A DNA stretch of 41,393 bases from Ramlibacter sp. (GCA_022844525.1 JALHLO010000006.1:1-41393), one strand, 5' to 3'; positions 25,633 through 33,574 are shown, numbered from the stretch's first letter. Notes: generated by a model not told the origin, from the letters alone. Made by a program: numbers and translations.

Positions 25633-26777
25633 CGCAGTCCCAGTCCACGGGCGATCACGCCGCGCAGGATTTCGCGCGTGCCACCGCGCAAGGTGAAGCT
25701 CGGCGCCGTCAGGGTGACCTGCCGCAGTGCCTCGTCGAAGCGGGTGGCGCCCGCGTCGCGGCCGTCGCCCCGGCCCACGAGCAGCCGCGCGATTTCGGGG
25801 ATCTCCCGTTCGAAACCGGTGCCGGCATGCTTGACCAGCGCCGCCTCGACCTGCGGATTGGCCCCCCGGTCCAGCAAGCCGGCGACGACGGTGGACATGC
25901 GGCGCAGCGCCATGGCGTGCGCCACCAGCCGGCCCACCTGCACCGACTGCAGGCGGTCCGGATCGCCTCCGACGCGGTCCACCAGGGCCGTGAGCAGCTG
26001 CCACGCGCTGAGGTAGCGGTCCGGGCCGCTGCGTTCGTAGGCCAGCTCCGCGGTCACCATGGCCCAGCCGCTGCCGGGTTCGCCCACCAGCATGTCGTCG
26101 GGGACGAAGTAGTCCTCGAAATGCACCTCGTTGAACTCGTGGTGCCCCGACAGGTCGAGGATCGGCCGCACCGTGATGCCGGGCGCATCGGTGGGCGTGA
26201 TCATCTGGGTCAGCCCCTCGTGCTTCTTCTCGCCCGCAGGCGAGGTGCGCACGAGGGTGATCAGGTAGTCGACCTGGTGCGCATTGGTGGTCCACACCTT
26301 GGTGCCGTTCAGGCGCCAGCCGCCCTCGACCTTCTCCGCCCGCGTGCGCACGGCCGCGAGGTCGGAGCCGGAGTCGGGCTCGCTCATGCCGATGCCGAAG
26401 GCGCACTCGCCCCGGACGATGCGCGGCAGGATCTCCCGCTTCGCCCGCTCGGAGCCGTGCTTCAGGATCTGCGGGCCGGACTGCCGGTCGGCGATCCAGT
26501 GCGCCCCGCACGGCGCGCCCGCGGCCAGCATCTCCTCGACCACCACGTAGCGCTCGAGCGCGGAAGCCTCCCCGCCGCCGAACGCGCGCGGCCAGGTCAT
26601 GCCGATGAATCCCGCCTCGCCGGCACGGCGGCTGAACGCGCGGTCGAAGGTGGTCCAGGTGACCTGCCAGGGCTTGAAGGTCCCGCGCGCCAGCTCCGCG
26701 GCAAGGAACTCCCGCACGCGGCGGCGGGTGCCGTCGTAGACCGACAGGTCGGCCGGCTGCTCGTTGAAATTGTTCAT
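25629..26777 (-). CDS. Acyl-CoA dehydrogenase, catalytic subunit type
   Basis: A 382-residue acyl-CoA dehydrogenase. The FAD/substrate motif is GIGMSEPDSGSDLAAVRT, and the middle beta-domain holds GGWRLNGTKVWTTNAHQVDY. At the usual catalytic position the YEGT motif reads RGGTRE, so the base is not there. A glutamate in ELAYERSGPDR fits the alternative helix-G position used by isovaleryl-CoA dehydrogenase and by the alpha subunits of heteromeric FadE enzymes. It therefore likely forms a heterotetramer with the next, overlapping gene product. The substrate is probably branched or cyclic. It starts 10 nt after the crotonase stop. Confidence 0.92.
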   Translation of the reverse strand: MNNFNEQPADLSVYDGTRRRVREFLAAELARGTFKPWQVTWTTFDRAFSRRAGEAGFIGMTWPRAFGGGEASALERYVVVEEMLAAGAPCGAHWIADRQSGPQILKHGSERAKREILPRIVRGECAFGIGMSEPDSGSDLAAVRTRAEKVEGGWRLNGTKVWTTNAHQVDYLITLVRTSPAGEKKHEGLTQMITPTDAPGITVRPILDLSGHHEFNEVHFEDYFVPDDMLVGEPGSGWAMVTAELAYERSGPDRYLSAWQLLTALVDRVGGDPDRLQSVQVGRLVAHAMALRRMSTVVAGLLDRGANPQVEAALVKHAGTGFEREIPEIARLLVGRGDGRDAGATRFDEALRQVTLTAPSFTLRGGTREILRGVIARGLGLR

Positions 26778-26787
26778 GCGCCTGCCT

Positions 26788-27588
26788 TCAGCGGCCCGTG
26801 AACGACGGCTTGCGCTTCTCGAGGAAGGCGAGCACCGCCTCGTCGTGGTCCTGCGTGTAGTGCGCGAGCGCCTGGTAGGCCGCGGCCATCTCCAGGGAGG
26901 TCGCGAGTGACATGTGGTCGCTTTCGCGCAGCAGGCGCTTGGTCAGGCGCACGGTGCGCGCCGGGTTGGCGGCCATGCGCTGCGCGAGACCCAGGGCCTC
27001 GGGCATCAGCGACTCGTGCGGCACCACGCGCGAGACCAGGCCGAGCTCGAGCGCGCGCGCCGCATCGAAGGTGTCGCCGGTGAGCATGAGCTCCATCGCC
27101 TTGGGCTGGCCGATGGTGCGGGCCAGCAGCCACGCGCCGCCGTCGCCGGGCACGATCCCGAGCTTGACGAAGCTGCTGGCGAAGCTCGCCCGCTCCGACG
27201 CGATCCGGATGTCGCACATGCACGTGAGGTCCATGCCCGCGCCGATGGCCGGACCGTTGACGGCCGCGATCGTGGGCACGTCGAGCTCGTACAGCGCCAG
27301 CGGGATCTGCTGGATGCCGTTGCGGTAGGCGTCGCGGATGTCCGCAGGCGAGCCGGCGGAGAAGCCCTTCTTGTCGCGCATGTTCTTCAGGTTGCCGCCC
27401 GCGGAGAAGGCCGAGCCGGCGCCGGTGAGCACCAGGGCCTTGACGCTGCGGTCCCGGCGCACGCGCGCGCAGAGTTCGACGAACTCCAACATCTGGTGCT
27501 CCTCCGTCATCGCGTTGCGCTCGTCCGGGCGGTTCATCGTCACCACCGCCACGCCTTCCGACTGTTCGTACAGAAGAAACCCACTCAT
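26788..27588 (-). CDS. Enoyl-CoA hydratase/isomerase (crotonase) family protein
   Basis: A 266-residue crotonase-fold protein. Oxyanion-hole segments are normal (GSAFSAGGNLKNM and AAVNGPAIGAGMDLT). The two glutamates of classical hydratases are absent: the first site reads GAGMDLT (Asp) and the second reads SSFVKLGIVPGDGG, with a hydrophobic residue where QPE normally lies. It is therefore more likely an isomerase, hydrolase or other crotonase than a plain hydratase. AGGAG precedes the ATG at 27588; an upstream in-frame ATG at 27654 lies inside the operator region and is rejected. First gene of the leftward operon. Confidence 0.9.
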   Translation of the reverse strand: MSGFLLYEQSEGVAVVTMNRPDERNAMTEEHQMLEFVELCARVRRDRSVKALVLTGAGSAFSAGGNLKNMRDKKGFSAGSPADIRDAYRNGIQQIPLALYELDVPTIAAVNGPAIGAGMDLTCMCDIRIASERASFASSFVKLGIVPGDGGAWLLARTIGQPKAMELMLTGDTFDAARALELGLVSRVVPHESLMPEALGLAQRMAANPARTVRLTKRLLRESDHMSLATSLEMAAAYQALAHYTQDHDEAVLAFLEKRKPSFTGR

Positions 27589-27827
27589 GCGAAGCTCCTG
27601 GTCCTGGAATGAGCCGGCAGTGTAGGCAGCGCCGCCGCCGGCGGAAAGCGACATTTCCGCATCGGCTCGCAGTCGCTTTTGGAATCGGAGGCGGCGCGCG
27701 CAGTGATCGAAAAAAGGACTGGCCGGGGGTGAATAAATGTCGCTTTGCCGCGCGCCCGAACGGCCTCACCATTGCCGCCGTTCGAAGCACACCGAAGGAG
27801 ACACCCGGCGACACCGGGCGCGACTGC
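27589..27827. promoter_or_regulatory. Divergent promoter region with three operator-like elements
   Basis: The spacer between the two catabolic operons. Site A (27641-27660) is a palindrome with 7-bp arms GCGGAAA and TTTCCGC around GCGACA. Its core AAAGCGACATTT recurs as an exact reverse complement, AAATGTCGCTTT, at 27735-27746 (site B). A shorter copy, GTCGCTTT, is at 27672-27679 (site C). A lies 53 bp upstream of the crotonase ATG and B 82 bp upstream of the rightward dehydrogenase ATG. One regulator could thus control both operons. No consensus sigma70 or sigma54 pair stands out. Confidence 0.6.
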
Positions 27828-28997
27828 ATGGACTTCCAGATCCCGGACGACCTGCGCGAGCTGCAGGAACGCACCCGCCGCTTCATCGCCGACGAGATCC
27901 TGCCGCTGGAGGGCGAAGTGCCGCGCGACGCGCACGGCCCCTCCGAGGAGCTGCGGCGCGAACTGGTCGCACGCGCGCGGGCCGCCGGCCTGCTGACGCC
28001 GCACGCTTCGCGCGGGATGGGCGGGCTGGGGCTCAGCCACGTCGGCAAGGCGGTCGTCTTCGAGGAGGCGGGCTACTCCTGGCTCGGGCCGACGGCGCTG
28101 AACATCCACGCGCCCGACGAGGGCAACATCCACCTCATGGAGGAAGTCGCCACCAGCGCGCAGAAGGAGCGCTGGCTGCGTCCGCAGGTGGCCGGCCGCA
28201 CGCGCTCCTGCTTCGCCATGACGGAGCCGGACGGCGCCGGCGCGGACCCGTCGATGCTGCGGACCACCGCCGTGCGCGACGGCGGCGACTACGTGATCAA
28301 CGGCCGCAAGTGGTTCATCACCGGCGCCGAAGGGGCGGACTACGCGATCGTGATGGCGCGCATGGAGGATGGCTCCTCCACCATGTTCCTCACCGACATG
28401 GACCGGCCGGGCATCCGCCTGGAGCGCAACATGCACGCCATGGATGCCTGCTTCACCGGCGGCCACGGCGTGCTGGCATTCGAGGACCTGCGGGTGCCGG
28501 CCGCCGACGTGCTGGGCGAGGTGGGGCAGGGCTTTCGCTACGCGCAGGTGCGGCTGGCGCCGGCGCGCCTGACGCACTGCATGCGCTGGCTGGGCCAGGC
28601 GCGCCGCGCGCACGACCTGGCGCTGGCCTACGCCAGCCGGCGCAACGCCTTCGGCAAGCCGCTCGCGGAGCACGAAGGCGTGGGCTTCATGCTCGCCGAC
28701 AACGACATCGACCTGCACACCGCGCGGCTGCACATCTGGCACACCGCGTGGCTGCTGGATCGTGGCGACAAGGGCGGCTACGAGTCGAGCCGCGCGAAGG
28801 TGGCCTGCTCGGAAGCGCAATGGCGCGTGGTGGACCGCTGCGTGCAGATCCTGGGGGGCCAGGGCGTGACCGCGGAGACGCCGGTCATGCGCATCTTCAT
28901 GGACATGCGCGCCTTCCGCATCTACGACGGCCCGAGCGAGGTGCACCGCTGGAGCATGGCGCGCAAGCTGGTGCGCCGGGAAGGTGCACCGGCATGA
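27828..28997 (+). CDS. ACAD10/11-like acyl-CoA dehydrogenase
   Basis: A 389-residue acyl-CoA dehydrogenase-fold protein close to the ACAD10/ACAD11 C-terminal domain. Markers: SCFAMTEPDGAGADPSML, INGRKWFITGAEGADY, RLAPARLTHCMRWLG (ACAD11 has a very similar RIHHCMR segment) and IYDGPSEVHRWSMAR near the end, where the usual YEGT glutamate is replaced by D367. In ACAD10/11 and LvaC this fold works on 4-phosphoacyl-CoA made by a kinase, eliminating phosphate instead of only dehydrogenating. The kinase gene lies two genes downstream. ATG at 27828 is the start giving the family N-terminus (MDFQIPDDLRELQERTR). Overlaps the SDR gene (ATGA). Confidence 0.9.
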   Translation: MDFQIPDDLRELQERTRRFIADEILPLEGEVPRDAHGPSEELRRELVARARAAGLLTPHASRGMGGLGLSHVGKAVVFEEAGYSWLGPTALNIHAPDEGNIHLMEEVATSAQKERWLRPQVAGRTRSCFAMTEPDGAGADPSMLRTTAVRDGGDYVINGRKWFITGAEGADYAIVMARMEDGSSTMFLTDMDRPGIRLERNMHAMDACFTGGHGVLAFEDLRVPAADVLGEVGQGFRYAQVRLAPARLTHCMRWLGQARRAHDLALAYASRRNAFGKPLAEHEGVGFMLADNDIDLHTARLHIWHTAWLLDRGDKGGYESSRAKVACSEAQWRVVDRCVQILGGQGVTAETPVMRIFMDMRAFRIYDGPSEVHRWSMARKLVRREGAPA

Positions 28998-29764
28998 AGT
29001 CCATGCCGAGCTTCAGCCTCGAGGGCAAGGTGGCCCTCGTCACGGGCGCCTCCAGCGGCCTGGGCGCGCATTTCGCCGAACTGCTCGCCGCCGCCGGCGC
29101 GCGGGTGGTCGCCGCCGCGCGCCGCGCCGATGCGCTCGACACGCTCGTCGGCCGCATCCGGGATGCGGGCGGCGAGGCCCGGTCGGCACAGCTCGACGTG
29201 ACGGATGCCGCGAGCGTGCGCGCGTGCCTGGACGCGGTGTGCGCCTGGGGCGCGCCGCAGGTGCTGGTGAACAATGCCGGCGTGACCGTGACCCGTCCGC
29301 TGCTGGAGCAGACCGTCGAGGATTTCGAGCAGGTGGTCGACACCAACCTGAAGGGCTGCTGGCTGGTGGCCACCGAGGCGGCGCGCCGCATGGTGCAGGC
29401 GGGAAGCGGCGGCGCCATCGTGAATGTCGCGTCCATCCTGGGCGAGCGCGTGGCCGGCGGAGTCGCGCCCTATGCCATTTCCAAGGCGGGCGTGATCCAG
29501 GCCACGAAAGCGATGGCGCTCGAACTCGCGCGCCACCGCATCCGCGTCAACGCGCTGCTTCCAGGCTACATCGTGACGGACCTGAACCGCGAGTTCCTGC
29601 GCAGCGAGGCCGGCGAGAAGCTGCGCGCGCGCATCCCGAGCCGGCGCTTCGGCGAGCTGCGGGACCTGGACGGGCCGCTGTTGCTGCTGGCTTCGGACGC
29701 CGGCAGCGCAATGTCCGGTGCCTGCGTCGCCGTCGACGGCGCCCACCTCGTGAGTTCGCTGTGA
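28994..29764 (+). CDS. Short-chain dehydrogenase/reductase
   Basis: A 256-residue classical SDR. The cofactor motif TGASSGLG is at 17-24, NNAG at 93-96, and the catalytic S147, Y160 and K164 (YAISK) are all present. It probably oxidises a hydroxyacyl-CoA to the ketoacyl-CoA with NAD(P)+. It lies between the ACAD11-like dehydrogenase and the kinase with 4-bp overlaps on both sides (ATGA and GTGA), so the three proteins are made together and should act in one pathway. The exact substrate is unknown. Confidence 0.93.
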   Translation: MKSMPSFSLEGKVALVTGASSGLGAHFAELLAAAGARVVAAARRADALDTLVGRIRDAGGEARSAQLDVTDAASVRACLDAVCAWGAPQVLVNNAGVTVTRPLLEQTVEDFEQVVDTNLKGCWLVATEAARRMVQAGSGGAIVNVASILGERVAGGVAPYAISKAGVIQATKAMALELARHRIRVNALLPGYIVTDLNREFLRSEAGEKLRARIPSRRFGELRDLDGPLLLLASDAGSAMSGACVAVDGAHLVSSL

Positions 29765-30780
29765 GCGGCGGCCTGGACCCGGCCGTCCTCGGAGCCTGGC
29801 TGCGCGAGCGCGGCCTGGCCGGGGCCGGCGTGCCCAGGGTCGAGGCGCTGGCGGGCGGCCAGTCGAATCCCACCTACCGCGTCCGCACGGAAGGGGGCGA
29901 CTTCGTGCTGCGCAAGCGCCCGCCGGGACAGCTGCTGCCCTCCGCGCACGCGATCGATCGCGAGTACCGGGTGATGCAGGCCCTGGCAGGCAGCGATGTC
30001 CCGGTGCCGGGGATGGTGGCCTGGTGCTCCGACGCGTCGGTCACCGGGACCGAGTTCTACCTGATGGAGTTCCTCGACGGCCGGGTCTTCGCGGATCCTG
30101 CGCTGCCGGGGGCCGATCCCGCGCAGCGCGCCGCCATCTACCGCGAGATGAACCGGGTGATCGCGCGCCTGCATTCGGTGGACGTGCAGGCCGCGGGGCT
30201 CGCTTCGTTCGGCCGCCCCGGGCACTACGTGGCGCGGCAGGTCTCGCGCTGGGTGGAGCAGTGCCGGAAGGCCACCTTGCCGCTGCCCGCGGCGATGCGC
30301 GAGCTGATGGACTGGCTGCCGGCCCACCTGCCGGCGGAGTCGGCGCAGCGGCTCGTGCACGGCGACTTCCGCATCGACAACCTCGTCTTCCATCCGACCG
30401 AAGCGCGCGTGATCGGCGTGCTGGACTGGGAACTGTCCACGCTCGGCGATCCGCTCGCGGACTTCTCCTACCACTGCATGGCCTGGCGCGTCGCGCCCGC
30501 CCTGTGGCGCGGCATCGGCGGGCTGGACCTCGCCGCCTTCGGGATCCCGGGCGAGGAGGAATACGTCCGCGCCTATGCGCAAGCGACCGGGCTGGCGATC
30601 GCGCACTGGGACTTCTACATGGCCTACAACCTGTTCCGCATGGCGGCGATCCTGCACGGCATCGCGCAGCGCGCCGCGCAAGGCAACGCTGCGGCGGCCG
30701 ATGCGGCGCAAGTCGGCGCCAGGGCGGGCCCGCTCGCCGACCTCGCGCTCGCGGTCGCATTGCGTCCGGCTGCCGCCTGA
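29761..30780 (+). CDS. ACAD11-like kinase (APH family phosphotransferase)
   Basis: A 339-residue kinase-fold protein of the APH family. It resembles the N-terminal kinase domain of human ACAD11 throughout: GGQSNPTYRV, FVLRKRPPGQLLPSAHAIDREY, CSDASVTGTEFYLMEF, then the Brenner-type motif VHGDFRIDN (200-207, catalytic D202) and the metal site LDWELSTLGDPL (D222). It is not an antibiotic resistance gene. Known relatives (LvaA with LvaB, ACAD10/11) phosphorylate the 4-hydroxyl of 4-hydroxyacyl-CoA. The GTG start at 29761 overlaps the SDR stop. The next gene, a Bug receptor, follows after 50 nt. Confidence 0.9.
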   Translation: MSGGLDPAVLGAWLRERGLAGAGVPRVEALAGGQSNPTYRVRTEGGDFVLRKRPPGQLLPSAHAIDREYRVMQALAGSDVPVPGMVAWCSDASVTGTEFYLMEFLDGRVFADPALPGADPAQRAAIYREMNRVIARLHSVDVQAAGLASFGRPGHYVARQVSRWVEQCRKATLPLPAAMRELMDWLPAHLPAESAQRLVHGDFRIDNLVFHPTEARVIGVLDWELSTLGDPLADFSYHCMAWRVAPALWRGIGGLDLAAFGIPGEEEYVRAYAQATGLAIAHWDFYMAYNLFRMAAILHGIAQRAAQGNAAAADAAQVGARAGPLADLALAVALRPAAA

Positions 30781-30830
30781 GACCGCCCTGATCCACAGCA
30801 GTTCACCCCCATCACACAAAGGAGACAAGA

Positions 30831-31805
30831 ATGCGTTTTGACCTGAGACAGACCCTCCACGCCGGCGTAGCCGCGCTCGCCCTGACCGCCGGCTCCCTGG
30901 CGCACGCGGCCTGGCCGTCGGATGCGCCGATCAACGTCACCGTGGGCTTCGCGCCCGGCGGCAGCACCGACGTGATGGTCCGCACGCTGGCGCCCTTCAT
31001 CGCGAAGCACCTGGGGGACAACGCTTCCCTGGTGATCCAGAACCGCCCCGGTGCCTCCGGCGAACTCGCCATCAACAGCGTGATGCGCGCGAAACCGGAC
31101 GGGTACTCGCTGGTCATCGTGAATCTGCCCGGCTACTTCTTCGTGCCGATGTACCGCAAGTCCTCCTATACGACCAGGGACCTCACGCTGCTCGCGCGCG
31201 TGGTGAGCGACCCCACCATCATGGTGACACGCAAGGACGGCAAGCTGTCCGACTTGAAGCAGGTGCTCGCCGCGCTGAAGGCGGCACCGGGGTCGATCTC
31301 CGCCGGGCACAACGGCCTGGGCACCAACGGGCACCTCGCGATGGCCCGACTCGAGGGCGCCGCGGGCGTGAAGTTCAATGCCATCCCCTACAACGGCACG
31401 GCTCAGCAAAAGACCGCCCTGGCCAGCAGCACGCTGGACATCGCCTACCTGGCCGCCTCGGAGGTTCCCGATCCGGAGAACGAGGCGACGCCCGTGCGCC
31501 TGCTGGCCCAGTTCACCAAGGAGAAGGTGCAGCGCATCGCCGGCGTGCCCAGCACCTTTGAACTGGGACTCCCGGTGGAGATGACGGCGGAGCGCGGCTT
31601 CGCGGCACCGAACGGCGTTCCCGCGCCCGTCCTCGCCCGGCTGGAAAGAGCGATCCAGGCGGCGATGAAGGATCCCGAGTACCTGAAGGCGGCACGCAAC
31701 GACGCACCGTTCCTGTCGTTCCTGGGCGGGGCGGACTGGACGCGCCAGATCGAGCAGGATATCCGCGCCTACGAAGCGATCGCGCGCACGCTGCCGAAGG
31801 AGTGA
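30831..31805 (+). CDS. Bug/TctC family tripartite tricarboxylate receptor
   Basis: A 324-residue periplasmic binding protein of the Bug family. Signal peptide 1-26 (cut after AHA), then INVTVGFAPGGSTDVMVR and VIQNRPGASGELAINSVMRAKPDGYSL, both typical. Bug proteins bind carboxylates in a Venus-flytrap fold; the membrane partners TctA and TctB are absent here, as is usual for the many orphan Bug genes of Burkholderiales. AAAGGAG stands 6 nt before the ATG. Its place at the end of the kinase operon suggests it binds or senses the carboxylic acid that the operon degrades. Confidence 0.94.
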   Translation: MRFDLRQTLHAGVAALALTAGSLAHAAWPSDAPINVTVGFAPGGSTDVMVRTLAPFIAKHLGDNASLVIQNRPGASGELAINSVMRAKPDGYSLVIVNLPGYFFVPMYRKSSYTTRDLTLLARVVSDPTIMVTRKDGKLSDLKQVLAALKAAPGSISAGHNGLGTNGHLAMARLEGAAGVKFNAIPYNGTAQQKTALASSTLDIAYLAASEVPDPENEATPVRLLAQFTKEKVQRIAGVPSTFELGLPVEMTAERGFAAPNGVPAPVLARLERAIQAAMKDPEYLKAARNDAPFLSFLGGADWTRQIEQDIRAYEAIARTLPKE

Positions 31806-31918
31806 GAAATCGCGCGGGCCGTGGCGACCGCGATTCGCACGGTCCGGCGCCTGCCCTTGGCGCACGCTCAGGGCCCGGTGGTCGATAGGACTCATGGGCC
31901 CCATTCATCACATCGCAG
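31806..31918. other. Convergent spacer with a weak hairpin
   Basis: AATCGCG (31808-31814) pairs with CGCGATT (31829-31835) just after the Bug stop. The loop is 14 nt and no T-run follows, so termination is uncertain. Confidence 0.3.
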
Positions 31919-32368
31919 CTACTTCTTCGAGAACACGGCCCGTACCTGGCCCGGGCCGAGCACCTGCGCAAGTGCGGCCGGATCGTCGATGCGGCCCAGG
32001 CGGGTGTACGAGTAGGGTGAGTCGAACGTGAGGTAGAAGACGACCAGGGTGTCCGCTCCCCACAGCATGAGGTCGCCATTGCGGATGGTTCCCGGCCTGC
32101 TGGCGCTGGCCGGCAGGGCCTTCGGCAGCTTCACGTGCTTCTCGTTGCCGTTCAGGTCCGGCATGTCGAGGGTGAGCGGCAGCAGGGCAGCGAAGGCACG
32201 CGCGGCTTCGTTGTCGGCCAGCGTGATGGAGAAGCGGCGTTCACCGACCGTCATCCACATGCGTCGTTCCTCCGGTTTGTTCGCGTCTGCGGCAGCCGCC
32301 GCCGGCAGGGCGGCCGCGTGCATCAGCGCCAGGCAGAGTGCGGCTGCGGCGAAGCGTCGTGATTCCAT
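31919..32368 (-). CDS. Secreted cyclophilin-like domain protein
   Basis: A 149-residue exported protein. Signal peptide about 1-26 (ALCLALMHAAALPAAAAA). The rest matches the small cyclophilin-like fold family: MTVGERRFSITLADNEAARAFAALLPLTLDM, then GDLMLWGADTLVVFYLTFDSPYSYTRLGRIDDP. Members are usually cytoplasmic and of unknown function; here the domain is periplasmic. The prolyl-isomerase active-site arginine and related residues of true cyclophilins are not evident. It starts 18 nt after the alpha/beta hydrolase gene ends on the same strand, so the two are likely one operon. Confidence 0.82.
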   Translation of the reverse strand: MESRRFAAAALCLALMHAAALPAAAAADANKPEERRMWMTVGERRFSITLADNEAARAFAALLPLTLDMPDLNGNEKHVKLPKALPASASRPGTIRNGDLMLWGADTLVVFYLTFDSPYSYTRLGRIDDPAALAQVLGPGQVRAVFSKK

Positions 32369-32386
32369 GGCTCGCCTGGCCGTGCG

Positions 32387-33517
32387 CTACCCAAGACTTT
32401 GCTGGAAGAAGGCTCCCAGCCGGTCGAACGGGATCTTCTTCCTGTCGTCGTACAGGTCGACGTGGTCGGCATCCGGAACGATCACCAGCTCCTTCGGGCC
32501 GCTCGCCGCCTTGTACACGTCTTCCGAGTAGTAGCGCGAGTGCGCATTCGCACCGTGCACGAGCATGATCGGGCGCGGCGCGATCATGTCGATGTTCGCC
32601 GCCATCGGGAACTCGAAGAAGGACATCGGCGTCGTGGCCGTCCACGCCGACGCGGAGTTGATCGACCGGGCGTGGAAGCCGCGGGGCGTGCGGTAGTAAT
32701 CGAAGAACGCCGCCAGCACCGGGTCCGCATCGGCCGGCAGTTTCTCGGGCAGCACGCGGGTGCCCTTGACGATCTGTCCGTCCTTGCCGAACGGGACTTC
32801 GTGATAGCCGACCGCGTAGCTCCCCTTTTCGGCGTCCGCCCAGCGCTGCCGGCCCAGGTAGTCGATCACCTTGTGCCTTTGCTCCTTCGTGTAGCCGTCC
32901 TTGTAGCCGCGGCTGATGCTGCGCGACATGTCGTACATCGAGGACGTCGCCACGGCCTTGATCCGGGAGTCGCCGCTGGCCGCCGTCAGCGCCATGCCGC
33001 TCAGGCCGCAGATGCCGATGGCACCGATGCGTTGGCGATCGACGTCACGAAGCAGGCCGACGTAGTCGACGGCGGCGCTGAAGTCCTCGGTGAACATTTC
33101 GGGCGAGGCCACGTTGCGCACCTCGCCTGCGCTTTCGCCGGTGAAGGACGGGTCGAACGCCAGGGTGACGAAGCCCCGCTCGGCGAGCGTCTGGGCATAG
33201 AGGCCGGACACCTGCTCCTTGACCGCGCCGAACGGGCCGCTGAGCACCAGGGCCGGCAGCTTCTCGCCGGCGCGGCCCTTCGGACGGTACAGGTCGGCCG
33301 CCAGGGTGATGCCGAACCGGTTGCTGAACGCCACCTTCCGGTGGTCCACCTGTTTGCTTTGCGGAAAGGTCTTGTCCCAACGGGGGGTCATCGCGGTCTT
33401 CCTGTTCGAGGAGCCCTGCGGATGGGCCGCGGCAGCGGGCGCGCCGACCAGGGGTGCGCTTCCCAGGGCCAGGCCGGCTTGCAGCGTCCTGCGGCGCGAG
33501 AGGTCCGGGTTCGTCAT
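32387..33517 (-). CDS. Tat-exported alpha/beta hydrolase (dienelactone-hydrolase-like)
   Basis: A 376-residue hydrolase. The N-terminus has a twin-arginine signal (SRRRTLQAGLALGS) with a cut around residue 30. The alpha/beta core follows: LVLSGPFGAVKEQ, FDPSFTGESAG, and a nucleophile elbow GICGLSG at 168-174. The elbow places C170 where serine usually lies, as in YcjY-like and dienelactone hydrolases, though S173 is close by. The catalytic His is probably in PDADHVDLYDD. The start at 33517 has AAGGAG 8 nt upstream; the reading frame continues upstream but that part is antisense to the LysR gene. Divergent from LysR, co-directional with the cyclophilin-like gene. Confidence 0.88.
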   Translation of the reverse strand: MTNPDLSRRRTLQAGLALGSAPLVGAPAAAAHPQGSSNRKTAMTPRWDKTFPQSKQVDHRKVAFSNRFGITLAADLYRPKGRAGEKLPALVLSGPFGAVKEQVSGLYAQTLAERGFVTLAFDPSFTGESAGEVRNVASPEMFTEDFSAAVDYVGLLRDVDRQRIGAIGICGLSGMALTAASGDSRIKAVATSSMYDMSRSISRGYKDGYTKEQRHKVIDYLGRQRWADAEKGSYAVGYHEVPFGKDGQIVKGTRVLPEKLPADADPVLAAFFDYYRTPRGFHARSINSASAWTATTPMSFFEFPMAANIDMIAPRPIMLVHGANAHSRYYSEDVYKAASGPKELVIVPDADHVDLYDDRKKIPFDRLGAFFQQSLG

Positions 33518-33574
33518 GTGTTTTCTCCTTCGTTGCTGGCCGCCAGTGTGCCGGCGGCTCACGCGCGCGACTAG

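Noticed and set aside
27589-27654. Longer N-terminus of the crotonase from an ATG at 27654
   Set aside because: The extra residues lie in the operator palindrome, and the ATG at 27588 has a good ribosome site and matches the family start.
29761-30780. APH-family kinase as an aminoglycoside resistance gene
   Set aside because: The sequence matches the ACAD11 kinase domain along its length and sits in an acyl-CoA operon; the APH name reflects only the fold.
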